Assembly (NCBI GenBank): GCA_022843925.1
Contig: JALHMS010000028.1
Span: forward strand, 1 to 58,743
Direction: 5' to 3'
DNA length: 58,743 nt
Origin: Burkholderiales bacterium
GTDB taxonomy: Bacteria > Pseudomonadota > Gammaproteobacteria > Burkholderiales > Ga0077523
The translations under genes were made by a program, and so were the position numbers. This document shows, one piece after another, positions 20,450-29,495 of this stretch (positions are counted from its first letter, which is position 1; each line of letters starts with the position of its first letter). The notes below the pieces were generated by a model. The model was not told the origin of the DNA and searched no databases. It saw only the letters and a list, made by a program, of their open reading frames with translations.

Positions 20450-23400
20450 ATGCTGAACGCCATCGTTCGCTTCTCGCTACAGCAGCGGATCATCCTCGTG
20501 GTCGTGGCCCTTGCGGCGCTCGTCTTCGGGGTGCAGTCCCTGCAAAGCCTGTCCGTGGATGCCTTCCCGGACGTCACCAACGTGCAGGTGCAGATCGCGT
20601 CGGAAGCCCCGGGCCGTTCGCCGGAGGAGGTGGAGCGCTTCATCACCGTTCCGCTCGAGATCGCGATGACCGGCCTCCCCGGTCTGACCGAGATGCGCTC
20701 GCTCAACCGCAATGCGCTGTCGCTCATCACGCTCGTGTTCCGCGACGACGTCGACGTGTTCTTCGCGCGCCAGCTGGTCATGGAGCGGATCATCGAGGCG
20801 CGCTCGCGACTGCCCGCGAGCATTTCACCCATCCTCGGTCCGGTGAGCACCGGTCTCGGCGAGGTCTACCAGTACACGCTCGAGAAGCCCGACGACAAGG
20901 GCAAGGCGCTCACCGAGCAGGAACTCATGGATCGCCGTACCGCACAGGACTGGGTCGTGCGCCCGCTGCTGCGGTCGATCCAGGGGGTTGCCGAGATCAA
21001 CTCGCAGGGCGGCTACGAGCGTCAATACCAGGCGCTCGTGAACCCGGATCGCATGCGCCACTACAAGGTCTCGCTCGCCGATGTCCTCGAGGCCCTCGAC
21101 CGCAACAACGCCAACTCGGGCGGCGGCATCCTGCCCACCGGCGACGAGCAATACCTCATCCGCGGCGTCGGCCTCATCGGCGGGATCGAGGACATCCAGA
21201 ACATCGTACTCAAGGAGGAAGGCGGCACGCCCGTGTTCATCCGCGACATCGCGGAGGTGAAGATCGGTTCCGCCGTGCGCGTCGGTGCGCTCATCAAGAA
21301 CGGCGAGACGGAGGCGGTAGGCGGCATCGTCATGATGCTGCGCGGGGGCAACGCCAAGGACGTCGTGACCCGCGTCAAGACGCGCGTGGCAGAGATCAAC
21401 GACAAGGGGATGCTGCCCGGGGGCCTGCAGATCGTGCCCTTCTACGACCGCACCGAGCTGGTGGACTCGGCGCTCCTGACCGTCGTCAAGGTGCTGATGG
21501 AGGGCATCGCGCTGGTGGTCGTGGTGCTCTTCGTCTTCCTCGGAGACCTGCGATCCAGCCTCATCGTCGTGGCTTCGCTGTGCCTCGCGCCGCTGATCAC
21601 GTTCATGGCCATGAACCAGCTCGGGATCTCCGCGAACCTCATGTCGCTGGGCGGCCTCGCGATCGCCATCGGCCTCATCGTCGATGGCTCGGTGGTGGTG
21701 GTCGAGAACGCCTTCGGACAGCTTTCGCATCGCAAGGGCGAGGGCAAGCTGCGGATCATTCTCGAAGCCGTGCAGCAGGTCGCGAAACCCGTGGTCTACG
21801 GTGTCGGCATCATCATCCTGGTGTTCCTGCCCCTCATGACGCTGGAGGGCATGGAAGGCAAGATGTTCGCGCCGCTCGCCTACACGATCGCCATTGCATT
21901 GACCGCGTCGCTGCTGCTCGCGCTGACGCTCACGCCCGCACTGTGCGCGTACTTCCTGAAGGGTGGCCACGAGGAGGACACCCCGCCGATCCGGTTCGTG
22001 AAGCGGTACTACCTCATCCTGCTCGGCAGCGCCCTGCGCAAGCCGAAGGTGACCGTGCTCGTGTCCGTCGCACTGCTGGTCTTCTCGGTGAGCCTGTTCC
22101 CCCTGCTCGGGAAATCGTTCATCCCGACGCTGAAGGAGAACACGATCACACCGGCGATCTCGCGGATGCCCAACATGTCGTTCGACGAGGTGATGCTGCT
22201 GGAGATGGAAGCGTCGAAGCGGATCATGACCGTCCCCGGCATCCGCATGGTGGTGAACAAGATCGGTCGGGGCGAGTCACCCGCGGACCCCCAGCCGCAC
22301 AGCGACTCGGACCCGGTGGTGTCGCTGCTGCCCCGCGATCAATGGCCCGCCGGCTGGACCCAGGAGACGTTCGAGGGCGAGATCCGCGAGAAGCTGAAGG
22401 ACCTCCCCGGCATCAGCCTGATCATGCACCAGCCGATCGCCCAGCGCGTCGACGAGATGGTGACCGGCGTGCGCTCGCAGGTCGCGATCAAGATCTTCGG
22501 GGACGATCTCGACGAGCTGAAGCGCGTCGGCGACGACATCGCGCGCGTGATGAACAAGATCCGCGGCACGCAGGACCTCCGGATCGAGCGACTGACGGGC
22601 CAGCAATATCTCACCATCGACATTCGTCGCCGCACGATGGCCCGCTACGGCCTCAACGCCGCCGATGTGCACGACGTCATCGAGACCGCGCTCGGCGGCC
22701 GGGTGGCGACGGAGATCTACGAGGGCGAGAGACGCTTCCCGGCGGTGGTGCGGTTCCCGGAGGAGTTTCGCGACAAGGCCGAGACCATCGGCGACACGCT
22801 GCTCGCCGGCCCCAGCGGTGCGCTCGTCTCGCTGCGAGAGATCGCCAACGTCAAGGTGGTGGATGGCCCGGTGCAGATCAGCCGCGAGAGCGGCAAGCGC
22901 CGGATCGTCGTGGGCTCGAACGTCTCCGGCCGCGACATCGGCAGCTACGTGAAGGAGGCCCAGGGCCGCATAGACGCGGAGGTGAAGCTGCCCGAGGGCT
23001 ACTTCATACAATGGGGGGGCCAGTTCGAGAACATGGAGCGCGCGACGAAGCGGCTGGCGATCATCGTCCCCGTGACCATCCTCGCGATCTTCTTCCTGCT
23101 CTTCACGCTGTTCAATTCGCTGCGGTACGCGACGCTCATCATCACCGTGCTGCCGTTCGCCTCCATCGGCGGCATCATCGCGCTCTTCGTGACCGGGGAG
23201 TACCTCTCGGTGCCGGCGTCCGTCGGTTTCATCGCCCTCTGGGGCATCGCGGTGCTGAACGGCGTGGTGCTCGTGTCGTACATCCGGTCGCTGCGCCAGG
23301 AGGGCATGGAACAGGACGACGCCATCCGGCAGGGTTGCGTGATGCGCTTCCGGCCGGTGCTGATGACGGCGACGGTCGCGATGCTGGGTCTCATCCCGTT

Positions 23401-23545
23401 CCTGTTCGCGACGGGCCCCGGCTCCGAGGTGCAGCGCCCGCTCGCGATCGTCGTGATCGGGGGGCTCATCACATCGACGCTGCTCACGCTCGTCGTCGTG
23501 CCGACGCTGTATCGATGGTTCGAGGGCAAAGGGGCGGTGGCCTGA
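20450..23545 (+). CDS. Heavy-metal efflux RND pump (CzcA/CusA family)
   Basis: 1031 aa, usual size. Twelve membrane helices are expected, with two large periplasmic loops. TM4 reads AIGLIVDGSVVVVEN (residues 406-420), with D412 and E419 as likely proton-path residues. This is neither the DFG...DGA form of CzcA nor the AIG...DAA form of CusA; I recall AIG...DGS as an HME5-type signature, often nickel related, but am not certain. The pump uses the proton gradient to export metal ions through the adaptor and channel encoded just upstream. No metal-responsive regulator is adjacent. Confidence 0.93.
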   Translation: MLNAIVRFSLQQRIILVVVALAALVFGVQSLQSLSVDAFPDVTNVQVQIASEAPGRSPEEVERFITVPLEIAMTGLPGLTEMRSLNRNALSLITLVFRDDVDVFFARQLVMERIIEARSRLPASISPILGPVSTGLGEVYQYTLEKPDDKGKALTEQELMDRRTAQDWVVRPLLRSIQGVAEINSQGGYERQYQALVNPDRMRHYKVSLADVLEALDRNNANSGGGILPTGDEQYLIRGVGLIGGIEDIQNIVLKEEGGTPVFIRDIAEVKIGSAVRVGALIKNGETEAVGGIVMMLRGGNAKDVVTRVKTRVAEINDKGMLPGGLQIVPFYDRTELVDSALLTVVKVLMEGIALVVVVLFVFLGDLRSSLIVVASLCLAPLITFMAMNQLGISANLMSLGGLAIAIGLIVDGSVVVVENAFGQLSHRKGEGKLRIILEAVQQVAKPVVYGVGIIILVFLPLMTLEGMEGKMFAPLAYTIAIALTASLLLALTLTPALCAYFLKGGHEEDTPPIRFVKRYYLILLGSALRKPKVTVLVSVALLVFSVSLFPLLGKSFIPTLKENTITPAISRMPNMSFDEVMLLEMEASKRIMTVPGIRMVVNKIGRGESPADPQPHSDSDPVVSLLPRDQWPAGWTQETFEGEIREKLKDLPGISLIMHQPIAQRVDEMVTGVRSQVAIKIFGDDLDELKRVGDDIARVMNKIRGTQDLRIERLTGQQYLTIDIRRRTMARYGLNAADVHDVIETALGGRVATEIYEGERRFPAVVRFPEEFRDKAETIGDTLLAGPSGALVSLREIANVKVVDGPVQISRESGKRRIVVGSNVSGRDIGSYVKEAQGRIDAEVKLPEGYFIQWGGQFENMERATKRLAIIVPVTILAIFFLLFTLFNSLRYATLIITVLPFASIGGIIALFVTGEYLSVPASVGFIALWGIAVLNGVVLVSYIRSLRQEGMEQDDAIRQGCVMRFRPVLMTATVAMLGLIPFLFATGPGSEVQRPLAIVVIGGLITSTLLTLVVVPTLYRWFEGKGAVA

Positions 23546-23618
23546 TCGGGCGGCCGACGCACCTCCACCCCCTACCCCAGCGGCGCCGGTTCGCCCCTTC
23601 CACCCACCGGAGACATCG

Positions 23619-24650
23619 ATGACCAGTGCCCGCCCTGTAGCCGCCATCCTCCGGGGTCTGTGCGCGACGCTCTGCCTCGGTCTGCCGCCCTCGGGCATGA
23701 CAGCGCAGGTCGGGACGTCCGCCACGTACGGCGCCGAACTGGAAGGCTTCGAGTACCCGTTCCCGGTGGAGCGGTTCACCTTCCCGTCACAGGGACGGAC
23801 GCTTTCGATGGCCTTCATGGACGTCCCACCGCCCGCGCCGAACGGGGAGACGGTCGTTCTCATGCACGGCAAGAATTTCTGCGGCGCCACCTGGGAGGCC
23901 ACGATCCGGGCGCTCGGCGCGGCCGGGTACCGGGTCATCGCCCCGGATCAGATCGGCTTCTGCCGGTCCACGAAGCCCGACCACTATCAGTACACGTTCC
24001 AGCAACTGGCGACGAACACCGGGGCGCTGCTCGCCTCCCGCGGGGTCGAGCGGGCGGTGATCGTGGGCCACTCTATGGGCGGGATGATCGCGGCCCGATA
24101 CGCCTTGATGTTTCCCGAGGCGGTCTCGCGCCTCGTGATGATCAATCCGCTCGGCCTGGAGGACTGGAAGGCCGAAGGCGTGCCGTACGCGACGGTCGAT
24201 CAGAACCTCCAGTCCGAACTGCGCACGACCGCGGAGACCATCCGCAGCTACCAGCTCCGCTACTACTACAACGGTGTCTGGAAGCCCGAGTACGACCGCT
24301 GGGTCGGGATGGCTGCAGGGCTCTACGCCGGCAGCGGACGGGCGCTCGTCACCTGGAACCAGGCGCTGACGTCCGACATGATCTTCACGCAACCGGTCGT
24401 GCACGAGTTCGGCCGGATTCGCGTGCCGACGCTGCTCATGATCGGCGGGATGGACCGCACCGCACCAGGGGCGGGACGCGCGTCCCCGGAGGTCGCGAAG
24501 CGGCTGGGCAACTATCCGGAACTGGGGCGCCGAGCGGCCGCGAGCATCCCCGGCGCGGTCCTGGTGGAGTTTCCCGACCTGGGTCACTCCCCACAGGTCG
24601 AGGCCCCGGCGCGGTTCCACGCGGAGTTCCTGAAGGCGCTCGCCCAATAG
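23619..24650 (+). CDS. Exported alpha/beta hydrolase
   Basis: 343 aa with a probable signal peptide (residues 1-29). The nucleophile elbow GHSMGG places the catalytic Ser at 152; an Asp in GGMDRTAPG and a His in DLGHSPQVEAP complete a triad. The oxyanion-hole motif is LMHGKNF (81-87). The substrate cannot be read from sequence; similar proteins are annotated as esterases or epoxide-hydrolase-like enzymes. 73 bases after the RND pump, same strand, but no functional link is evident. Confidence 0.85.
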   Translation: MTSARPVAAILRGLCATLCLGLPPSGMTAQVGTSATYGAELEGFEYPFPVERFTFPSQGRTLSMAFMDVPPPAPNGETVVLMHGKNFCGATWEATIRALGAAGYRVIAPDQIGFCRSTKPDHYQYTFQQLATNTGALLASRGVERAVIVGHSMGGMIAARYALMFPEAVSRLVMINPLGLEDWKAEGVPYATVDQNLQSELRTTAETIRSYQLRYYYNGVWKPEYDRWVGMAAGLYAGSGRALVTWNQALTSDMIFTQPVVHEFGRIRVPTLLMIGGMDRTAPGAGRASPEVAKRLGNYPELGRRAAASIPGAVLVEFPDLGHSPQVEAPARFHAEFLKALAQ

Positions 24651-24967
24651 CGGCAGTCGCTCGACAAACCGCCGGCATCACCCCCGGACGGTGGATGTCG
24701 TTAGGCAGTCGTTCCGCCCCCCCGGGCGCCGGTCAGCCATCGTCCCCGTCCCTCGGGGCGCCCGCAAAGACTCAGTAGCGCCGGGCCAGGCGGTGCCTGC
24801 AAAATCTCTCATGCCGATCGACTTCGGCCCTGCCGAGGTCCGTTCCGACCCCCCGATACCTAAGTCTCCTTGATTCCGCGCAAGACCGGCGTCTAACATG
24901 CCGTCCGGGTAACGCGGCGCGCCGCCTCGGCCGGCGCCCCACGGGGCGTCCAGCGGAGTGGCCGACG
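24651..24967. other. Intergenic stretch upstream of the two-component genes
   Basis: Contains no gene that I can support. Its right part holds the candidate sigma-70 promoter listed separately and the ribosome site (GGAG at 24954) of the histidine kinase. Confidence 0.4.
24870..24897 (+). promoter_or_regulatory. Candidate sigma-70 promoter of the histidine kinase gene
   Basis: TTGATT (24870-24875), 16 bases, TCTAAC (24892-24897); four of six matches in each hexamer. The start would lie about 65 bases before the ATG at 24968. Moderate candidate only. Confidence 0.35.
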
Positions 24968-26104
24968 ATGACGAGCCCCCGGGAACCGCAGACCTCGTTT
25001 CGCAGGAGTCGCACGATGGATCTTGGCGAGCACGCGCATGTCGATCGGGGCCTCTCGGCCCGCGCCTACCGCACGATGGTCACGCGCGCGCCGGATGTCT
25101 GCATGACCCTGCAGCTGGGCAGTGGCACGATCCTCGACTGCAACGACGCCGTGCGGACGACCCTCGGCTACGCCCCGGCGGAGGTGGTTGGCCGGTCCAT
25201 CCTCGCGTTCGCGCTCCAGGACGGCTCGGACGCCACGCGCGACTCCTGGCAGCTCCTGGCGACCCATGCCGACCTGCCCGCGTCGAACATGCAGGTGAAG
25301 CGCAAGGACGGCGGGGCGGTCGATGTCTGCCTGAGCGCCCGCGGCGTCCGCGACGACACCGGCCGCATCGCCTTCGGGCTGGCCGTGCTCCGTACGCGCG
25401 GCACGGACCGCCGTGTCGGCGCCGAAGCCCAGGCGCACGACATGGCCCGTCTGAAGGGGCTTCTCTATGCGATCTCCGTGGCGGAGGAGCGCGAGCGCCG
25501 CCGCATCGCCGCGGGGCTCCACGACGAGCTCGGTCAACTTCTCGCGATCGCCAAGCTGAAGCTGGGCCGCCTGGGCGCGACCGACGACGCGGCCGATCGG
25601 GCGCAACTCACCACCGATCTCGGTGTGCTGATCGACCAGGCATCCCGGGCCGCCCGCGCCTCCACGTTCGAACTCAGCTCACCCGTGCTGCAGCAGTTCG
25701 GGCTCGACGCAGCGATCGAGAGCCTCGGCGAACGGATGCAACGGATGGCAGGCCTCGCATTCCGCTTCGACACCGACGGCGTCCCCTGCACGCTCCCCGA
25801 CGATGTGCCCGTCGTGCTGCTGCGCGTGGTGCGTGAACTGCTCTTCAACGTGCAGAAGCATGCCGATGCCGGAGCCGTGAGCGTCAAAGTGCGGCGCGCC
25901 GATGCCGCCTGCACCATCGTGGTGGAAGACGACGGCGTCGGCTTCGATCCCTGCGGAGTCTCCACCTTCACACCGGCAGGCGGCTACGGCCTCTTCAGTG
26001 CCCAGGCACAGATCGAATCCGTCGGTGGCCGCTTCGCCATCGGCCCACGCCCCGGCGGCGGCACCCGGGCCACCCTTGTGGTGCCCTTGCCCGCACCTTC
26101 CTGA
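24968..26104 (+). CDS. PAS-domain histidine kinase, NarX/DegS type (HisKA_3)
   Basis: 378 aa, no membrane segment, so it is probably a cytoplasmic sensor. A PAS domain spans about residues 36-145 (VCMTLQLGSGTILDCNDAVRTTLGY). The dimerisation segment EERERRRIAAGLHDELGQ holds the phospho-His H185. The ATPase domain (about 265-375) has the N-box ELLFNVQKHADA and the G-boxes VEDDGVGFD and GYGLFSAQAQIES. The signal sensed is unknown; no cofactor-binding residue of the PAS domain can be named. The start is supported by GGAG ten bases upstream. Likely partner of the regulator that follows. Confidence 0.9.
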   Translation: MTSPREPQTSFRRSRTMDLGEHAHVDRGLSARAYRTMVTRAPDVCMTLQLGSGTILDCNDAVRTTLGYAPAEVVGRSILAFALQDGSDATRDSWQLLATHADLPASNMQVKRKDGGAVDVCLSARGVRDDTGRIAFGLAVLRTRGTDRRVGAEAQAHDMARLKGLLYAISVAEERERRRIAAGLHDELGQLLAIAKLKLGRLGATDDAADRAQLTTDLGVLIDQASRAARASTFELSSPVLQQFGLDAAIESLGERMQRMAGLAFRFDTDGVPCTLPDDVPVVLLRVVRELLFNVQKHADAGAVSVKVRRADAACTIVVEDDGVGFDPCGVSTFTPAGGYGLFSAQAQIESVGGRFAIGPRPGGGTRATLVVPLPAPS

Positions 26105-26173
26105 GACCGCCGACGCACCCGACCATCCCGCGGCCGGCGCCCCGACCGTCGCCGTCACCCCCTGGAGCCCCGC

Positions 26174-26860
26174 ATGAGCACCCGCATCATCCTCGCCGAC
26201 GACCATCGCATCCTGCGTGAAGGCATCGCCGCCATGCTGCGCCAGGTCCCGGCGTTCGAGATCGTGGGCGAGGCGAGCGACGGCAACGAGACGGTCCGCC
26301 TCGCCCGCGAACTGCGACCCGACCTCGTGGTGACCGACGTCTCCATGCCCGGCATGAACGGCATCGAGGCGATCCGGCGCATTGTCGAGGACGTCCCCGG
26401 CGTGCGGACGTTGTGCCTGTCGGTGCACGACGAGAAGCGGCTCGTTTCGGCCGTGATGGACGCCGGCGCCTCCGGGTACCTCCTGAAGGACTGCGCCTTC
26501 GACGAGCTGCTCCGCGCCGTGCGTGCCGTGATGGCGGGTCAGGTGTGGATCAGCCCCGCGATCGCGGGAGTGCTGATGGAGGATTACCGCAACCGGCGTG
26601 CCGGAGCGAGCACACCCTCGGCGTTCTCCGAACTCACCGCGCGCGAGCGAGAGGTCATCCAACTCATCGCGGAGGGCTGCTCCACCCGCGAGATCGCGGA
26701 ACGCCTGCACGTGAGCGCGAAGACCATCGGCACGCACCGCGAGCACCTGATGGCCAAGCTTCGCGTGAGCGGCACGGCGGAGCTGACGCGCTATGCCATC
26801 CGCGAAGGTCTCACCACACTCGACGCCCACGCCAAGCGCCGCGACGACCGCGGCGCCTGA
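26174..26860 (+). CDS. NarL/FixJ-family response regulator
   Basis: 228 aa. Receiver domain 1-120 with D9/D10, phosphoacceptor D55 in VVTDVSMPGMNG and K105; LuxR-type helix-turn-helix about 150-212 (LTAREREVIQLIAEGCSTREIAERL). It lies 69 bases after the PAS kinase and is its obvious cognate partner. It should act as a phosphorylation-controlled DNA-binding regulator. Its targets are unknown; the co-oriented contractile injection locus downstream is a candidate. Confidence 0.92.
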   Translation: MSTRIILADDHRILREGIAAMLRQVPAFEIVGEASDGNETVRLARELRPDLVVTDVSMPGMNGIEAIRRIVEDVPGVRTLCLSVHDEKRLVSAVMDAGASGYLLKDCAFDELLRAVRAVMAGQVWISPAIAGVLMEDYRNRRAGASTPSAFSELTAREREVIQLIAEGCSTREIAERLHVSAKTIGTHREHLMAKLRVSGTAELTRYAIREGLTTLDAHAKRRDDRGA

Positions 26861-27271
26861 CGCCTTCCCACCCCGTCCCCGCGGGCCGCGGGCGTCCCTC
26901 GCCACGCCCGGTTTCCACCTGCCGCCCGATTCAGCATTCCGTCCCCTGCGCATCAGGCAATCGCTGATTGCGAGGTCCCACCTGCCCGGATGAGCCTATC
27001 GGGGCTGAGAACGACGCCGGACATTCGGGACGCACAGGGAAGATTCGCACGGCCCCTGATGCGCGTGCGTGTGCCGGGCCGCGTTCCGAGCGGAGAGGCC
27101 GCCTCCACGCCCCTGCCGGGGAACGGGCGTCGCCCATGGATCGCACGAATCGACAGCCGGCCGCGCCCGCCACCGGGGCACGACCTGCAGGAGGCTTCGA
27201 TTGAACGCACCACCGGAACGCTTCGGCGTCCATCAGGCATCGGCACGCACGCGGACGGGGAGCGGACCGGC
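26861..27271. other. Intergenic stretch between two regulator genes
   Basis: About 410 bases without a supported gene. The frame of the downstream receiver protein stays open back to 26990, but that part is Arg/Pro-rich, has no family similarity and no ribosome site. The downstream gene may have its own promoter here; none stands out. Confidence 0.4.
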
Positions 27272-27709
27272 ATGACGATCCGCATCGTCCTCGCCGACGA
27301 CCACGCCTCCTATCGCGCCACCGTGCGCGAGATGATCGAACACGAACCCGACCTCGAGGTCGTCGCGGAAGCCAGCGACGGCGCCGGGGCCGTCGCGGCG
27401 GAGCGGGACCAGACCCCGGATATCGTCGTGATCGATGTCGAGATGCCGCGGATGGATGGCATCGAAGCCACGCGCCGCATCCTTGCGCAGCACCCTGCCG
27501 CACGCGTTCTCGCCCTCACGCTGCACACCGAGGCCTGCTACGTGGACAGCATGCTCGCCGCGGGCGCCAACGGGTATGTGCTGAAGCAGGATGCGTTCAC
27601 CGCGCTGCTTCAGGGGATCCGCGAGGTCGCGGCCGGACGCCGGTACGTGAGCCCGACGCTCGGCGACGACCGCGATGGAAGCCCGACACCGGATCGGAGC
27701 AGTCACTGA
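27272..27709 (+). CDS. Single-domain response regulator (NarL-type receiver without HTH)
   Basis: 145 aa. The receiver is complete, with D9/D10, D55 in VVIDVEMPRMDG, T83 and K105, and the alpha-5/linker region ends in AGRRYVSPTLGDD, exactly where NarL proteins continue into the LuxR DNA-binding domain. Here a 16-residue tail (DGSPTPDRSSH) ends the protein. It cannot bind DNA by the usual domain, so it may act as a phosphate sink or compete with the full regulator upstream. The start at 27272 follows GGAG by about nine bases. Truncation by a past mutation is an alternative. Confidence 0.8.
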   Translation: MTIRIVLADDHASYRATVREMIEHEPDLEVVAEASDGAGAVAAERDQTPDIVVIDVEMPRMDGIEATRRILAQHPAARVLALTLHTEACYVDSMLAAGANGYVLKQDAFTALLQGIREVAAGRRYVSPTLGDDRDGSPTPDRSSH

Positions 27710-28047
27710 TGCGCACGGCATCCGGGAAGCTCCGTATCGGATTTCGAGAAGCCGCAGGTCAGCATTCTCCCGATTGGCATCGGTCGCCCACGGCAGGACG
27801 ATCCGTGCCGACGGCGATCCCGCACACGAGTCGCCCGCCGAAGCAGGCATGGGCGGCCCACCGGGTCGCTCCCGGCGCAACAACCGAGGTGTCGCACGCA
27901 TGGGGAAGTCGATGTCGCACAGCAGGTGTCCGGTCAGGCAGGGCGGTCGGCCCCGCGGACCGGGGTTCACCCTTCGCGTCCCCGCCCGCGTCCTCGGTTC
28001 GGCGTGCCTGTGTCGCGGTGACGAGTGAGCCGCGACGGTGAAGCGCG
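27710..28047. other. Region upstream of the contractile injection locus
   Basis: About 340 bases without a supported gene; it probably holds the promoter of the eCIS operon. I found no convincing sigma-70 or sigma-54 site. GGTGAAG just before 28048 is a plausible ribosome site for the first gene. Confidence 0.4.
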
Positions 28048-28626
28048 ATGATCGACTCGGCAGTGACCCAGGTGGCCGGCCGCCTGAACGAGTTCCTGAA
28101 GCGCCACGCCAATGTCGCCTACGACATCGTCCGGACGTCGAATCTCTCGGAACTGGATGGCACGGCCGTGACGGACACCGAGAACAAGGTGCTGGTGTTC
28201 CTGGTGAACGTGGAGAAGGAAGCGCTGCCGTTCAACGCACTGCCCGCGAGGTCGGGCGGGTTCTCGCGCTCGGCGGACAGCAGCCCCTCGGTGCACCTCA
28301 CGCTGTCGCTCATGGTCGCCGCGAACTTCAGCGGCCGGCACTATCCGGACGCTCTGAAGTTTCTCTCCAACTCGGTGAGCTTCTTCCAGCGGAATCCGGT
28401 CTTCGATCACTCGAACACGCCGGACCTCGAAAGTCGCATCGATCGCCTCGTGCTCGACATCGAGAACCTCAGCATCACGGACCTGAGCAACCTCTGGGGC
28501 ATCCTCGGCGGCCGGTACGTGCCATCCATCCTCTACAGGATGCGCATGGTCACGTTCAACGCGCGCGACGTCATCAGCCAGACGCCGCCGATCAGCGCCT
28601 CCGACACGGCAGCGGGCCCGGCATGA
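28048..28626 (+). CDS. eCIS tube terminator/cap protein, DUF4255 (Afp16/Pvc16-like)
   Basis: 192 aa. It matches the DUF4255 family: N-terminal MIDSAVTQVAGRLNEFL, then VFLVNVEKEA, VHLTLSLMVAANF and LDIENLSITDLSNLWGILG, ending in the YRMRMVTF strand. In Afp and PVC particles this protein caps the end of the tube and sheath distal to the baseplate and stops their growth. It appears shorter than Afp16, which has an extra C-terminal part. Here it is the first gene of the eCIS locus. Its stop overlaps the next start (ATGA). Confidence 0.88.
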   Translation: MIDSAVTQVAGRLNEFLKRHANVAYDIVRTSNLSELDGTAVTDTENKVLVFLVNVEKEALPFNALPARSGGFSRSADSSPSVHLTLSLMVAANFSGRHYPDALKFLSNSVSFFQRNPVFDHSNTPDLESRIDRLVLDIENLSITDLSNLWGILGGRYVPSILYRMRMVTFNARDVISQTPPISASDTAAGPA

Positions 28627-29453
28627 GCAGCCGCACGCTGGAGCGCTGGACCCACGCCTTCACGCTCGAGGCGCGGCACGCGTTCTTCGGTGAGGCGCCC
28701 TGCCCGTCCGTCGCCTTCGAGCCGGTCGAGGAGACCCGGACCCGCCTCGCGAACCTCGGTCTGCTGTGCCGCGACGGCCCCGGCACGCTCACCATCTTCC
28801 GTTCCGATCGCGCGGGATCCGACGGCGCAGCCGATCTGACTTTCCGCCTCGTGGCCACCGACGCCGCCTTCGCCAACTACACCCGCCTCGACGGCGCGGA
28901 TGCGCACTCCACGCTGTGGTTCGACACCGCGACAGCGGCCCCTTCGGACACCGGCACCGGGCGCCGCCTGCACGTGGGCGCCACCGTCGCCGCCACCGAT
29001 CGCGTCGCCCTGGACGCGCCGCAGCTGCTGGGCTCGACGACGCCGCGCGACCTCGCCGCCCCGCCGCTCGGATTCGTGCGCGTGCGAGTGCACCAGGGCG
29101 ACCCATCGACGACGTGGGTCATCGCCTTCGACGCGCGGACCACCGTATGGAAGTACTACGTGCTCGGTGCGTCCGATGCCCTGCCGACCATCCGCGATGC
29201 GGACGGCGAAATCGAGTTCGAACCGGCCGCCCCGACCGTGCTGCCGGGCAACAGGCGCGCGGTGGTGCTGCGCTCCAAGGTTCCCATCCCGTTGCGGGAT
29301 CGCCCGACACAGCGCTTCCAGCTGCGCGTGGCGACGCCGGCCGGTGAACGCGTGCTGGTCAGGCGACTGGCACTCGCATCGCCGACCCGGCTCGGGAAGG
29401 ACACCGTCGATGGCCGTGAAGTCACGGTCTCCGAGATCTACGTCAACCTCTGA
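28623..29453 (+). CDS. Unknown eCIS-linked protein between cap and sheath genes
   Basis: 276 aa, no signal peptide, no membrane segment. Predicted mostly beta by composition (alternating hydrophobic strands such as FVRVRVHQGD and WVIAFDARTTVWKYYVLG). I recognise no Pfam-type domain. Start at 28623 by the ATGA overlap with the cap gene, which implies coupled translation. Its place between cap and sheath suggests a structural or assembly role in the particle, possibly an additional cap or head-like subunit; this is inference from position only. Confidence 0.75.
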   Translation: MSSRTLERWTHAFTLEARHAFFGEAPCPSVAFEPVEETRTRLANLGLLCRDGPGTLTIFRSDRAGSDGAADLTFRLVATDAAFANYTRLDGADAHSTLWFDTATAAPSDTGTGRRLHVGATVAATDRVALDAPQLLGSTTPRDLAAPPLGFVRVRVHQGDPSTTWVIAFDARTTVWKYYVLGASDALPTIRDADGEIEFEPAAPTVLPGNRRAVVLRSKVPIPLRDRPTQRFQLRVATPAGERVLVRRLALASPTRLGKDTVDGREVTVSEIYVNL

Positions 29454-29495
29454 CGCAACCCTCAGCTCAACCTCCAGCCACTGAAGGAAAACCCC

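Noticed and set aside
19924-23622. A 1232-codon plus-strand frame
   Set aside because: Out-of-frame shadow of the RND pump gene; the translation is Arg/Pro/Gly-rich and the pump frame holds all family motifs.
27770-27790. Possible sigma-54 promoter (TTGGCA region) upstream of the eCIS locus
   Set aside because: The GC element does not fall at the required distance after GG.
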